From NCBI GenBank assembly GCA_019915135.1, contig JAHLMK010000001.1, positions 1,736,001 through 1,800,000 of the forward strand: a stretch of 64,000 nt of DNA. The letters are read 5' to 3'. Under the pieces are notes generated by a model, which saw only the letters and a list, made by a program, of their open reading frames with translations, did not search any database and was not told where the DNA came from. Of this stretch, positions 1-12,461 are shown one piece after another (within the stretch, counting starts at the first letter, position 1; each line of letters begins with the position of its first letter). The position numbers and the translations under genes are program-made. This DNA is from Strobilurus pachycystidiatus (lineage: Eukaryota > Basidiomycota > Agaricomycetes > Agaricales > Physalacriaceae).

Positions 1-1891
1 TGCTCGAAGGATATCTTACCACGTTGGTCGCCAGGAAAGTATTGACCGTAAAGAATACGACAACGCCGACGAAGTGTGACATCGCCATGATACTCAAAAC
101 TTCGAGCACCGGTCTCCTCCTCCTAACCCATCTCGGAGTGGTTTTCTCTGCCTCCGAAGGCCGCATCCATCCGGCGCCGGTCCATATGCGGAGTCCGCTG
201 AACATCATAGCGACGCTAATAAGAACGGCACTAGGTAGATAGCTCCCAATTTTTAGCGAGTAATCGGCGCTGGTCAAGGTGTAGAAGAATATGGACGCAT
301 GTAAGCGCTCCAAGAGATTGTTTGTTGTCCGCAGGGTAGATTCCAAAATTCTGATCGAGTGAGTGAGTTTCCGTCGGCCTGAATCAAGAAGAGCTTACCG
401 TCCTAACGAATGGAAGCCATGAGGCCCAGTTGCAGGCAAAGCAAACAGGGTGAAGGCATCGATTCGATACCTATGGAGTGCTCAGGAGGCAAAAAGGTTG
501 TCGAAAGAACGAAACCTACTGATGGAACAGAGCATGGGTACCGCTTCCAATGCCTCGAGCCTGGTAGTTAGCTTGCTGTAGCACATTGGCGCTGAAATAC
601 AGATAATTTTCTAGTGACTGGACAAGAGACTTTCGACCTGGAATCCACGTTGGTAGAAGATTGGCGACAGGCTTGAGGATACTGTCTCCCTCTTTGGGAT
701 CCAAACGATCGTAAAGGATGACCGGTACACCCCCAGTACCTTTAGAGATACGTCGAAACGATCGCAGTAGATCTTGGTTTGGCAGACGACCGTTCAGACC
801 CTCTAAGACAATCTTGAGTGCTTGAATCAGTTGAGGAGTCACATTACGCACCATGATAGATTCCAAGGTGAGAGAATGAATGCCCAGGATAGTCGACGTT
901 CAGAGCCGTCCACACCACACCAGAACTTAGTTCGAGGTCAGCAGCCTCGAGATCTAGTGGCCGAGGTAAGTGTCAGGTTGACATCACCGGCAGTGGGACG
1001 CACTTGGTTGCGAGACGCCGTGATATGCGCTGAGCCATGCCTGCATTCCTTCCAAGTAACCATCGCTTATAACAAAGACCAGATCTTTCGCCCAGAAAGA
1101 GTACTTCCTGACAAATGTCGCGAATGCAAGAATTGTCGCTACACCGCGTAAGTTCAAAGTACCATCTCCTTCACCAGTGCGACTCAGCCAAGACGCGCTG
1201 ATAATGACGGCCTCCGATCCGGGAGACCTGGGTGCAGAAAGAATCGCATAGGCATTGATTCCACGAGATTCCTGTCTTACGAGTGAATAGCTCGTTAGTG
1301 TATAGAAGCAGAAATAATTACGCCGAATATCGTGGATGACTTGTAGGGTTGGGAAGAGCTAGCCAGGCCGAGCTTGGCGAATTCTTTGACGAGATACTCA
1401 GAGCGCCTAGATGTTCTTGAGCAAAGAGTGGGCAAGAGTGAATGTCAGCTGGTCTCACTGCTCACTCGTTGCATTGCTGTCCCGTAGCATTTCAAGTTGG
1501 TCCAGGTAGCGGTCGGCAGTGTGAACCTCTGCCCAGTTCCAGTTGGTGTGCACCTAATAGAAGCGCGTGAGCAGATAATTCGGTGGAATGCACTATATAA
1601 ACCTGGCCGGGTAAAAGCGCGTTCTCGTCGATTTTGTCAGTTGTTCCGGTGGGCAGAATTGGTAGGGCAAGCATCCATAGATACCCTACAGTAAACAAGA
1701 CAAATCTATGGTGTATTGGGTACCGGCACGACGAGTAACATTGACGCAGCAACAACGTACATGAGGATCGGTAACCGCCGTTGCACTACAGCCGTCATTT
1801 TCGCTCTCCTCTGCAGTCGAGTGAGGTTGACATCGCCCTCCGGCCGCAGGCGCTGCTTGAGAGCCTTGAGTTTCCCGCGTAGGTGATCCAT
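1..1891 (-). CDS. GAA1: GPI transamidase subunit Gaa1 (3' end outside window)
   Basis: Component of the ER-membrane GPI transamidase complex, which transfers preassembled GPI anchors to proteins. The ATG at 1891 opens with a basic N-terminus (MDHLRGKLKALKQRLR), followed by a hydrophobic segment. After an intron comes the family motif DENALLPGQV (about 1620), then WNWAEVHTADRYLDQL (near 1500-1540), the conserved start of the luminal domain. The exon at about 516-866 carries EGLNGRLPNQDL and GIGSGTHALFHQ. It joins over an intron to YRIDAFTLFALP and GPHGFHSLGR (390-470), both hallmarks of Gaa1. The last part in the window (1-350) encodes hydrophobic membrane segments and stays open at base 1, so the C-terminal membrane region is missing. 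The gene is divergent from the USP gene with 140 bp between start codons. Identification is secure; exact exon edges are inferred. Confidence 0.93.
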
Positions 1892-2031
1892 GATGGGGGT
1901 GGAACGAAAGGGCCACGTTGGGATGTCGCGTCGCGCACGCCTGTCACTGGCCAGCGTGACCCGAGCCCCTCTCACCAATGCACTCGACCTGCAGCTCATA
2001 ATCGCCTCTGAATTGTCGTACTCCGCTGCTG

Positions 2032-5000
2032 ATGGCCCCAAAACGACGAACCCGCGCGTCATCCACCGACAATGGGCTGGCTCCAGGACAAGTGCTCAAA
2101 CGAGTGACCCTCTCTGATAATCTGGCGTCGCCGTGGGCATGGGTCGACACGGAGGCCAAGGACCCCTCGCAGATCACGCTGGAGCACCGTCTCATGTCCT
2201 GTGGCCTCTCATACAGAAACCGCCATCCCTTCTGTCGTAACAAGCTGAAGCCCAAGCCAGAGGTGAAAGAATCTGCGGCGTCCACTGGTGCCACAGACGA
2301 CGTGATCGTCATTTCGGACGACGATGAGCCAACCTGCTCAAAGAAGGCGTGCAAATCCAACCCGAACTGTCTGAACTACCTCAAAGTTGACTCTTGGGCC
2401 GACCAAGGTCAGCAACAAATCACCTTTGCGCTACAGTGATCATGAAACATATTTTGTCTTGTAGAAAAGGCAACCGAACAATTCTTCGAGGCCGTCGGTT
2501 TGGCTGATGACCCTCTACTTTCCTCCCGCGAACCAGACCTTCCTGTCGGGCTGAAGGTTGTAACTATCCATCGTCTCCAGAACCGTTCACTAAGCTCTGA
2601 ATACAGAATCTTGGCGCTACTTGTTATGCGAACGCTTCCTTACAGGTGCGTTTTTACATCGGGGGAGAATTATATCTTGACTGTCAATTTCGATACTAGG
2701 TTTGGTATCGTGACGAAACCTTTCGTCGTGGTGTGTACGAATGCCGACAACAGGAAGGTTCAGAAGAAGCGTTCAAGGTCGGTCAGATTCCACCAGTAAA
2801 TAGTCGATGTCGAGTTTATTGTCCAATAGAACTCGCCTCTACATCAGCTTCAGATCACGTTTGCCGCACTCCAAGAATGCACGCAAAATGCTTTCAATCC
2901 AGTCAAACTCATCGACAGCTTGAAGCTCAACACCACCGAACAACAGGACGCACAAGAGTACGATCGACAAGCTTCATCCAGTAGTCGCGAACTCATTCAG
3001 ACTAAGATTTTCTAAACTGTTCCTCCATCACCTCGATCTCGAGTTCAAGAAGCAAAGCTCACCCTCTCTGTCTGCGCTTGTCGATAATCAGGTCATTCTG
3101 CGAGTAACGCACTGTGACACCTCATCTGATTTGGGTGATGTAGTTCCAAGGCAAGAAAGTATACGGGACTAGGTGCGATACTTGTGGTTACCAATCCGAG
3201 CATCTCGACGAATTCCGCGAGATTGAGATCAACTTCAAGGTGCGATTTCTGCTTGTGCCCAATCGCTTCTCTCACAGCAGTCCATCTCAGAATAACGCTA
3301 GGCTAGAAGACTGCATCACAGCATACCTCAAGTCGGAGAAGCTAGATGGTGACAACAAGTAGGGTTCAGAAGGCCTCAATCGTACTGCTCTGACTCCACT
3401 TGACCAGGTACTATTGCTCTCAATGCGACTCCCATCAAGACGCCACACGCTATACGAAGTTCCAACATTTCCCTCCGGTTCTGAACTTCTCCCTTCTCAG
3501 ATTCGTCTACGACTTTGATAAAATGGAACGCAAGAAATCGAAGAACAACATCTCTTTCCCCGTCCAAATTGACATGGGCCGGTTCATAGAAGACGCTGCA
3601 TCGCGGAAATCTACGCCACCACAGTCTGATGGGCAGAACATATACGATTTACAAGGCGTGTTGCTGCACAAGGGTGACAGCGCTCATCATGGCCACTACG
3701 AAGCTCAGGCTTACGACCACAGGTATTTCGGGGAGTCTCAGTGGTATCGTCTCGTTATTCACTATGTTGGCAGTAGTAGGGCGTGGTTCCAATTTAACGA
3801 TGAGGTCGTCACGAAGATCAAGAAGCTCGGTAAACCACCTCCCGAGAAGGAAGTCATAGATCTCGATGATGACGAGAAGTACGAACATGCAGTCTGTCCT
3901 CATCTAATCTGATCTTGGATTCCAGACACCGTGTCAAGAAGCCTGCAAAACGCAGACGCGTCGAGGACAGTGATGATGAGCGCGAGAAGCCCACGGAACG
4001 CCCCAGTCCAACAAAATCACCTGTGATCAAGTTCGTAGTACTTACCGGCTCCTGATCATAGTTCCTGACTCGGGACCATCGAATTTACAGTGAGGTTTCC
4101 TCCAGGGACGCCTACATGCTCATCTACGCTAAGAGGACCTCGCGTCAAGGCAGCGAACCTGCGGACACTTCACCGTCGGAGGACGTCATGCAGGTCGTGC
4201 ATGACCTTAACGCTCGCTTCGAGGAAGAGTGTGAAGAGTATACTAAAAAGTGAGTCGGTCTCTTCAATCTTCAGATTGTGTTCATTACTTTGGTCCAGAC
4301 GGAAACTAGCCCAGATCCATCTTGCGCAGAAACGCCGGACGGTGATAGACATCTATCGGTCATGGTCGGCGCAGTCCATCAACGAGGCAGGCCTTTTTTA
4401 AGATTCACGAAGTGAAGCTGATTATCGCTTTCAGGACTGGGTCATCGTGTCCAAGACTGCCCTTGATGATTGGTTGACGAAACATGCCATGCAGGACGCC
4501 GCCACCTCCTTTGAGGGCAACCAGAAACTTGGCAAGGGTAACGGAAAAGGGAAGGCTCCCGAGTCTACCCTGCTGTCCGTCTCGGCTATCGCCTGCCCTC
4601 ACGGTCTACTTGACCCCGAAAAGGCCCCAGAAATGAAGCGTATAACTTCGGTCAATTTTTGAATCGATCGTCTGTTGTAAAATTACCTAACCTCCGTGTA
4701 GCGCGCATTTGACCGGATCACAGAGGAAACCAAGTGTCCCGTCGAGAAGAAGTATTCAGCTCAGGATGTTTGTACGGAGTGCGTGCAAGCTATTTTCCAA
4801 GGTTAGTGTTGGCTGCCTTCACGGACATGGGTTTGCGACTCAGCAAACTTAGAGCGGTTGTACGACATACGGCACCCGCAGGAAGTGAACCGATTCGATG
4901 CCGTCGCGGATGACAAGGCCCCCAGCACAGGTTATTGGATATCGAAGTCCTGGTTGAGGGGTCAGTGACTTTCTTATTCCTATATATCACCACTCATACA

Positions 5001-6481
5001 TTTGCTCAGACTGGAGGTTGCCGAAGCCCAAAATGCATGTTCTTGAAGGTGACCCACCGCCAGACGCTCCGGATTACAAACTTCACGTTCGCTGTGAACA
5101 TGAAGAACTCTGTCTCAATCATCAATTGCGTCGGCTCATACCAGTAGAAGTGTGTCCGTCTATCTATCCCGACCAATTGCGTCTAATGCTCCGAATCCCA
5201 GGCATGCGAAGTTCTCACCGACCTGTTCCCAGACTGGCAGCCTGTTCCCTCGGAGGCTCGCCCATGCGATCTCTGTCTCGCGTTGATGAAGTCATCCAAG
5301 GATGGCAAACTGGAACTCCGCAAGAAAGCTGAAAACGAAAAGGTCTCAGTGATTCTATCTTGTCAATATTCTGGTGTCTCAACACTCTCATCAGGCAAGA
5401 TTAAAACGCCTCGCTTGTGGCTCTGTAGCCGACGAGGATAGTTCTGAGTTCGCGCTCGTCCCCATCAACTTTCTGAAAGCATGGCGACAGTGGCTAAGTC
5501 GTCCGACGGAGGGGGAAAGGCCGCTCAAACTCGACAATTCGGAATCCTTCTGTGAACACAATCACCTTACTTTTGACCCTACCAGGCCAACCGACTGGGA
5601 GCTCTCTCATTGCTTGATATCCTCAGACGAGTGGAAGGAATTCGAAAACTGGTAAAGCATTCCGCGTCGTCAATGGTCCTTGACATACTTAGCTCTCCAG
5701 TTATACCGCAGGTCCTCTAATATCTGTTCAGAAACGCCCAGACGGCCGCCTAGATCACGATGTCCCGGTATGCGATCCCTGTCGTGGCATGCGGTGAGTG
5801 TAAAAGTTCACGACATGGTATCGCCTCTCAACTGCCTCCAGGAAGCGAGATTGGGAAACAGCCGTAATATTTGTTCGTATAGCCGGCAAGCCGACTAAAG
5901 GCACCAACGGGGTTTCCGTCGAAGCTAGTTCCCGCAAGAACGGTGCTCGACAGTCCAAGCGGTTGCGTCAGAAAGAGCAAGGAGAGCCTCTACAACTCAT
6001 TGTAAAGAAAGCTACAACGGTCAAAGAGATCAAGGTGATGGTAAGCTAGATGAACCGTTCAGGAGGCTGCTCGACTCTTCTCACCAACATACAGATTGAC
6101 CAAGCATTCAATATTTCGCCGATTCTACAGCGGCTTTATCATGGCGGCAAAGAAATGACGGACAACACTGCAACTGTCTCCAAGCTCGACATTCTGAAAG
6201 ACGACATCTTGGAGCTTCACGAAGACAAGGAGGTACTCGAAATCTCTGATAGCGAGGACCTGCCCGACCAGAAGAAACGTAAGATGGAAGAGGAGAAGGG
6301 ATTTGGTGGTACACTGCTTGGTGGTGCAATAGACCAACGATCCAGTTCTCGAGAAATCACCGAGAACCAGGAGACCGAGCCCAATGGCGCAGCATCTTTT
6401 TATGAAAAGGCATGTACTGCGTGTACTTTTGCAAACGTAGCGGACGCCACAACATGTGCTATCTGCGAGAGACCACTTTAA
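2032..6481 (+). CDS. USP48-like ubiquitin-specific protease with UBL and RanBP2-type zinc finger
   Basis: Cysteine protease that removes ubiquitin from substrates; the architecture points to a nuclear USP48-type enzyme. The first exon ends in the USP48-like segment CSKKACKSNPNCLNYL. The Cys box NLGATCYANASLQ is split by short introns, with the catalytic Cys codon at 2622-2624. QQDAQE lies near 2940. A zinc ribbon follows (CDTC about 3175, CSQC about 3415), and the His box is at about 3660-3710 (HKGDSAHHGHYEAQAYD). The downstream exons hold Cys/His-rich DUSP-like segments (ACPHGLLDP about 4590; CEHEELCLNHQLRRL about 5090), then a ubiquitin-like domain (about 6000-6220, LYHGGKEMTD). The end is a RanBP2-type finger, CTACTFANVADATTCAICE. 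About 15 small exons are needed; the middle ones (3900-5900) are the least certain. The start is the first ATG, 140 bp from GAA1. Confidence 0.9.
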
Positions 6482-6692
6482 TCTAAGCATTCCTAATTTA
6501 CACTGAGATTGAATTTTACAATTGCTACACTGTATAGATATGTTCTCGCATATCTGATCTAGTTTTGGTTGCATGGTACGCCAATAAGTCCCACCGTAAC
6601 TCCCAATTGAAAAATCGACAACACAATGACATAGAATAATAATGTCAAACCCGGACGAGAGAAATGCAATGCTCAAACATAGCGCGTTAATA

Positions 6693-9600
6693 TCAAACAA
6701 TGGCGGAATACGAACCAGAAGGGCCTGTTTGCATGCTTTCCCTAGATTGAGCAAGAATTGACCTGGTTGCCATCATGACCTCCATCTCGCTTGAAGAGTG
6801 AGCAGAATTTTTGACGACATGGGCAAGGGCACCCTGCACTCCTACCGACATGTCGCTGACTGATGCGCGTCGTATGGCTTCTCCGTCCGAGACCCGGCCG
6901 AATACGTTGGACAAAGGAGCGACAACGGTCTGGGCTGCCTCCACGACGACCTGCTGAACAGTCCGAGCGAGAAGTTGAGTATTGGCGGGTGCTGAATAGT
7001 CACTCAATGCCTGATCGTAAGCATCGATGGTCTGTTCAAGGACCTGTCGTTGCTTAGCAAGGTCTCCTAGCTCGTTTTGGTGCGATGGAGGTGTTGTGCG
7101 TTGGACATGCGTGGTGTACTCGGCGACCCGCGCGGCAACAGTGTGTAGGACAGACGCGACACGAGACGGCGTCATGTCGTCAGTGACCTGAGCAATCGCA
7201 GAGGCAGGGGCTCGATGCAAGACACTAGGTCATGGCGTAAGAAAGGGCAGAAGTGCGACAGAACGCTGCTCACCGTTGAGGCGCCGCCATAACGAGGTCG
7301 GTCAAATCATGGCTGCTAGAGGATCGACTGAAGCTGGTCGCCTCAAGTGCCGAGCCCGGAGCGATGTTGATCGTGAACGTATGAGAAAGGTGGCCCTCTT
7401 GCCCGTCCAATGTAAACTGGGAAAGGTCGTGAGCCAAGCAAAGTGAAACAAAGTCCGAAACTTACGGAAGCATTGGCGGTGATCTCGCAGCTCTGTGCGT
7501 CAGAAGGCGGTATGCCGGAAAGTACGTTTTTAGCCCAACTCAACCAGGAGGGAAGCCGCGGTGAGCTATAGGTGACGGGGATGTGCTGCCACGAAGCCTG
7601 TGGATCCCACACTCTAGGAGTCCATGACCAGAGAAGATTGGGATATGCCAAACTAGGAGGAGTGCCCGCGAGTTTTCGATAGAACGGGCGGAACTCCCAT
7701 TTGCCATCGCCAGCCTTCTTCGCTTCGACGTTCCAGATGTGATTGCCCTTCGACTTGGCCTTCTTCCCGTCCTCATTGAAGCGTAAGATGTGCGGCTGCC
7801 TCCACAAGTAGTTTCGTACCTGTCATGGATGACCATTAAGAGGGCTGGTTACAATCTATATGAAAAACGAACTTTTTTCATCGGTATTTTCTCCTCCGGA
7901 TATCCCTGACGGGCCAGCTAAGACGAGGGAAGTTTGGCATAATGTAATAATATCAAAATTCGACGGCTGACCTCATCAAGAAAGGCGTTGGTGAACGCAG
8001 CAATGCGGAACTTGAACGGACGGAAATCAGGTGATTCGTCTAACCGTTGCATCTTCTTGGCCATGAGCGTTTGATGTATGGATTCGCCTTTGGTATCGGT
8101 AGCCTCGACTGGAACGGAGATACTCAGACGACGTCAGGACCCAGTTCGAGAAGACCTACGGTTCGAGCAAATTCTGTTGAGAAACTCGAAGAAGATGCGA
8201 TCAACGGCTGATCGATACTCTTGAGGCACATCGGATGAGGAAGACGAGGTAGGATGATCCATAGGAAGCTGCGAAAAATGAGTTAAGAAGGGCTCATGTC
8301 AAGTTTGGGAGATACGGACAGATTGTTGGCCTGGATTGGGAGGAGAATCCCCCCCTTCCTCTTCGGCGGCTTCATCGTCTTCGTCATCGCTATCGTCGCA
8401 ATGAACAGCTTGAGCGACGGCAAAGCTATGAGAACGCGCGCGCTTGGACTTTGTAGAGATGTCTTTTGGCGGCGGCGCGGCCTGAATCCAAGAGTCCGTC
8501 ACAGCGGGCAGTGGTGGCGGAGGAATACCAGAGGGTGCCGGATACGCCTTGTAGTCAGAAGTTGCAAAAGGGTTTCCAAAAGACCCGTTGACAGAACCGG
8601 AGCGCGTCATTCGACCAATGGGCGCCCCAGCGGTCGAAAATGTGACGGAAGGAACGCGAGGAAAGTGAGATTCCATAGCAGGTATGGAGCTAGTAGATAG
8701 AGAATGGACATGATGCCGCGAGGTAGGAATGATACTTTCTGACCAGGCCGCACGGTTTGGCGGTAAAGTCGGAGGGGGAGCAGAGTTCAGCATCACTTCA
8801 GCAGGTCCGGTATAGCCATTGCTGTACGTAGCAGTTATGTGTGATGTCGCATTGTTATAGGAAAACGTCGGAGTGTGCGGACGAGATGGAGGCGGAGACT
8901 GCGGCAAACAAGGCTGAGAGGGCGAGATCGCGAACAAAGAAACGGTGTCCTGTGGTTCAGCTTTGAGACTTTTGACTGGCCGGTCCTCATCGGTGGAAGA
9001 GTGACATCTCTTTCTGTCCGCCGTAGAGAGAAATGTGATTCCTGTGTCGCTGCTACCAAAGTTCGCTTGGTTCGCAAAATAATCCTGCCTGCCTTCGTCA
9101 AAAGGCGAGTCACGTGGCGATGCAGCATCGGTCAGGGAGACGTCCGTAAAGTTTGATATCAGGTCGGAGACATATGATATCTTACTTTTCAGGTCCACCA
9201 ACAGCGTATTGGCACGGCGTACTTGTGACATACGGCATGCTTGATTAGCGGATTCTGCAGTCTCTGCAATCCTAAATGGGATAGTTCAGAGTCATGCCGT
9301 GAGGAATCAATAGAAGATTTACTCTCTGAGTATAGCACTTCCAGCCACTAGCGGATTCTCGCCGGTGGGCAGAGTTCCAAGTTCCGCCAATGAGGAGAAC
9401 GGGTTTGCCGGAGGCGGCGGATGGGTGTGACCACGGGGTGAATCGCCGTAGCTGCCGACAGTATTCGCGCGACTCCGGGCGGGTGTAGTCACCGGTTTGA
9501 GGGCAGACTGCAGCGACGAGGTGGACCCCACTGTGTACGCCAGACCCACGGGAAGGTGATGGGCAGGCATCTGTGATTCTGGCGAGGGGTGGGCAGAGAC

Positions 9601-9972
9601 ATGGGACGCGATGGGCTCGACAGAAATGTCACTGTCGAAGGGCGGAGTAGAATCAAACGAGAAATCCGAGATGGTGCTAGTCGAATGGACGACAGCTGAG
9701 GGATCGATAACCTCCGGTGGGTCCAGATAGTTGGGCGGTGTCAGATTGGGCTGATTGGACGCCAACACGTGCATAGAGGTGATTGTGCCACTAGGATGGT
9801 CGGCCTTGGATGGGAAGAGGGAAGGAGCGTCAGGAAGTAGATGCGAGGGAGGACTGTGGCTGTTAGAGAGAGCCATTCCAGGATGCGAGGGTACGAATTC
9901 TGCAGGGACGTCCGGGTGCAATGGGATGGAGGCAGTTGTGTCCATCTCAAAGACCTGGCTCATGGGAAGCAT
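6693..9972 (-). CDS. Conserved fungal protein with putative Ig/cadherin-like domain; function unknown
   Basis: I do not recognise a characterised family. The N-terminal two exons (about 9972-9319 and 9280-8315) are Ser/Pro-rich and look disordered, ending in an acidic run (DDSDDEDDEAAEEE). A conserved core follows: DVPQEYRSAVDRIFFEFLN (about 8220), then KKMQRLDESPDFRPFKFRI and AAFTNAFLDE (about 8050-7980), LARQGYPEEKIPMKK (about 7910-7870) and NYLWRQPHILRFNEDGKKAK (about 7810-7750). Next is a stretch with the shape of the putative Ig (He_PIG) fold, LPSWLSWAKNVLSGIPPSDA, closing in SFTLDGQEGHLSHTFTINI across an intron. The last exon (7220-6693) is helical and ends at the stop at 6693. The joins at 7220-7290, 8280 and 9270-9325 keep frame with GT-AG sites. 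No signal peptide at the chosen ATG, so an intracellular role is likely. The start could lie further upstream. Confidence 0.75.
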
Positions 9973-10843
9973 GAACGTCCCAAAGGCAAACTGTGTGTCT
10001 GCCAGCTAAAAAGCGACGCCGTGCGTGTGCTGATGGTGGAAGTCAAGAAGGAGGCGTCGACGTAGCTACGCACGACCGGGAGCGAAATAATTTGTAGGTC
10101 ACCACGCGAGAGTCGATCAATGTGATCAATGGACCGTGTTCTCGGACGGGCAACGACGCCAAACACGCACAGCACGACGACAATGGGTATTCCGAGGGCG
10201 GCCAGGCAACTCAGCCGGCGGGCAGACGATCCCAAGGTCGATGTATATGGGTACTGCGGCTGATGAAGGTCGGACAGATGCTGCGCTCACAACGCAGAGA
10301 GAGCCGCAGAAGGTGACTCCTTGTCCGGCCTCGACACAAAGGCAGCGGGCGTAATGGGTGGACTGGGCGGTCTTTGCAGGATGTAAACCAAAGTGGCGGA
10401 ACAGTGGTGGAAATTCAAATGCAAGCGAGTCACGCTGACAGTGTCATTGTCACGATGCGGTTGCACAAGCGATGCTTTATATGTCGGGCGCAATCTTAAA
10501 CTCACCCTTCACGTCGTTTGTCATTAGCTCAAGCCGCAACTCTGCATGCGCGCGGTTTTGCAAATCAGCAACCCATCACACCCAGCACACATCCAGAAAG
10601 AATCTTCGGTACTACATATGTGTGAAATGGAAGAACAGCTGCCTGGGGTCCGCGGTACTACTTCACACCTTCCACATTCCATCGCGGACTTTGGATTGAC
10701 ATGCCTCCATTGTTCGCTGCAAGCGCAGTCAGAGGACATTAAATATCGGTGATTTCATCGACTTCTTCATGATATCATTGGACAGAATACATACGCACAC
10801 AACAGTAGGGACACAGAAACGGACAGCTATTGGTTAGATCTTA
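9973..10843. other. Intergenic stretch without a convincing gene
   Basis: Upstream region of the Ig-like protein gene and downstream region of LUC7. Two short minus-strand ORFs are visible: 9960-10235, which opens with a hydrophobic segment, and 10524-10739, which is rich in cysteine. Neither connects to a neighbour by an obvious splice nor resembles a family I know. Part of this stretch is probably 5' UTR and promoter. Confidence 0.5.
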
Positions 10844-12143
10844 TCAATCGTACCGCCGCCTCGGGCTCCGAGATCTACGCCTGCGCTCACTGTGTGTTGT
10901 TAGCTGTTGTAAATTAGATCGGACGAACGACTTACTCATAACGTGATGATGAATGTCGGTCGCTGTATCCTCGGTCGCGATCCCTGTCACGATATTCGTC
11001 CCCCCGTGAAGAGCGATATTCACTGCCTGAACGTCCAGGAGCAGCTGACGCAGCAGCACCTGCGGAACCCGACGTCGAAGTCGGAGGAGGAGCAGCTTTC
11101 CGTTTCTCTCTCTCTTCTCGGAACTTGGCAAGCATGTTACGAAGCTCGTGATAACCAAGATGCATCTAGACAGTCAATGTCCTTGTTGAGCAAAGGCAAA
11201 TCTCAGCGGACAAGGAAGCTGAACGTACTTTACCACCAAAGTGATCAGCCAGACGTCGATCAGAATCTAAAACCGAGAGGTATGCACCACAGACATCACA
11301 TACGCGCAGCTTCTGGTGTCCAGAGGCGCCGGACGTGTCTGTCAGTTGCTGTAGTTCGCGCTTTGAAACGTAAAGTCAATATAGACGAAGCCGAGATTCC
11401 AGATTGACGCCTACCTCTTTCTCGCCCTTTTCGCTCTTCAAGGCTTCAATTGCCTGCATCTCCTTCATGGATTCCTCGACCTTACCCTCATCACCTGAAT
11501 GCACGTTTTAGATGGCAAGTGTGGCGCAAAGCAATGACTTACCAAGGGATTCGATTTTTTCCGTTCCTCCTTGAATGGCGAGTTCGATCTCGGCAATCTC
11601 TTTCATCTGCGAGAGGGATGAACATCAATTTGACGGAAGGTGTAAGAAACCACGCACAAGGTTCGTGGTCTTCGCGTTCTCCTCCGGCGTCTTTTCTAAC
11701 CGCCTATGGGCCGCCCTAATCCGACGGTCGCACTCGTCCACAAAGGTGAAGATATTGGTCTCATATTCCATTTGAAAGCGGTTGAAGATGGGGTCGGTTG
11801 GGTTCGCCTCTTTGGCAGCGTTGTATTCGGTCTTGAGGCGCTCTGTGTGAGACTTCGGACAGGCGCCAAGGTCCATTTTCTATCCAAGGAGACTATCAGG
11901 GAACCCTGACGTAGACCCGGTCATCGAGAGCCTTACGGTGTTTGTGAAGAGGGCGTGAGGACAGGTCCCACACAGGAAATTCCTGCACACTTTGTCATCC
12001 GACCAGACCAGGTTGGCGTTTGCAACACCCATAGCTTCTGGACCCATCATTTGCTGTACACCGCGTGTCAGAGACATGCAGTAGACAAAACAACGAGCAC
12101 GCACCTCTAAGAGCTTGCGTTGCATCTCGGCTAGGCGCCCCAT
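10844..12143 (-). CDS. LUC7: LUC7-like U1 snRNP splicing factor
   Basis: U1 snRNP component that helps select 5' splice sites. The protein begins MGRLAEMQRKLLE, is joined over an intron to MMGPEAMGV, and continues with the CCCH-type finger VCRNFLCGTCPHALF...LGACPKSH, split by an intron near 11900-11935. A helical region follows (DECDRRIRAAHRRLEKTPEE, about 11720). Then comes the second, C2H2-type finger CDVCGAYLSVLDSDRRLADH with GGKMHLGYHELR (about 11310-11130). The C-terminus is an RS/RD-type tail (RDRDRDRGYSDRHSSSRY). A last small intron (about 10888-10934) joins this to DERRRRSRSPRRRYD and the stop at 10844; without that splice the frame stops at 10932. Domain order and length fit Luc7 proteins. 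It is on the same strand as the DnaJ gene upstream but has its own start, so no operon is implied. Confidence 0.93.
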
Positions 12144-12461
12144 GATGGACTATGACTTGAGTGCGAATTTGGTCGTGAAGTGAAGAGCAACGTTTGTTGA
12201 TCGGCACCTTGCACCGCTTACAAATATTCCAAATATGGTGCACTCCTCTTCCTCCGCTAACATTCGTCGCCATTGGATTGGAGCCTAGCTAACAACTACA
12301 AGATACACTCGGAGTCTGGTATGGTAAATTAAAGGACAAGCGCAATACTATGCATGCATGTGATGTAGTGTGGAATCTGCTATGAGACATGAAGAATGGA
12401 GATGAACAAGTGTTGATGTAGACAAAAGTTTGACACCGGATGTGTATGAGGGCGTGTGGCA
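12144..12461. promoter_or_regulatory. Intergenic: LUC7 5' region and DnaJ-ankyrin 3' region
   Basis: 318 bp between two minus-strand genes. A short minus ORF from 12273 runs into the LUC7 start region and is most likely untranslated leader. No family motif is seen here. Confidence 0.4.

Noticed and set aside
24..242. Plus-strand ORF of 72 codons
   Set aside because: Lies antisense to GAA1 membrane-segment coding sequence, which has clear family motifs on the minus strand.
8296..8700. Plus-strand ORF of 134 codons
   Set aside because: Antisense shadow of the Ser/Pro-rich exon of the minus-strand Ig-like protein; Arg-rich composition with no motif.
10524..10739. Cys-rich minus-strand ORF resembling a RanBP2-type finger
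   Set aside because: Cys spacing agrees only partly (CGRC after N-x6, but no matching first pair), and no splice or promoter support was found.
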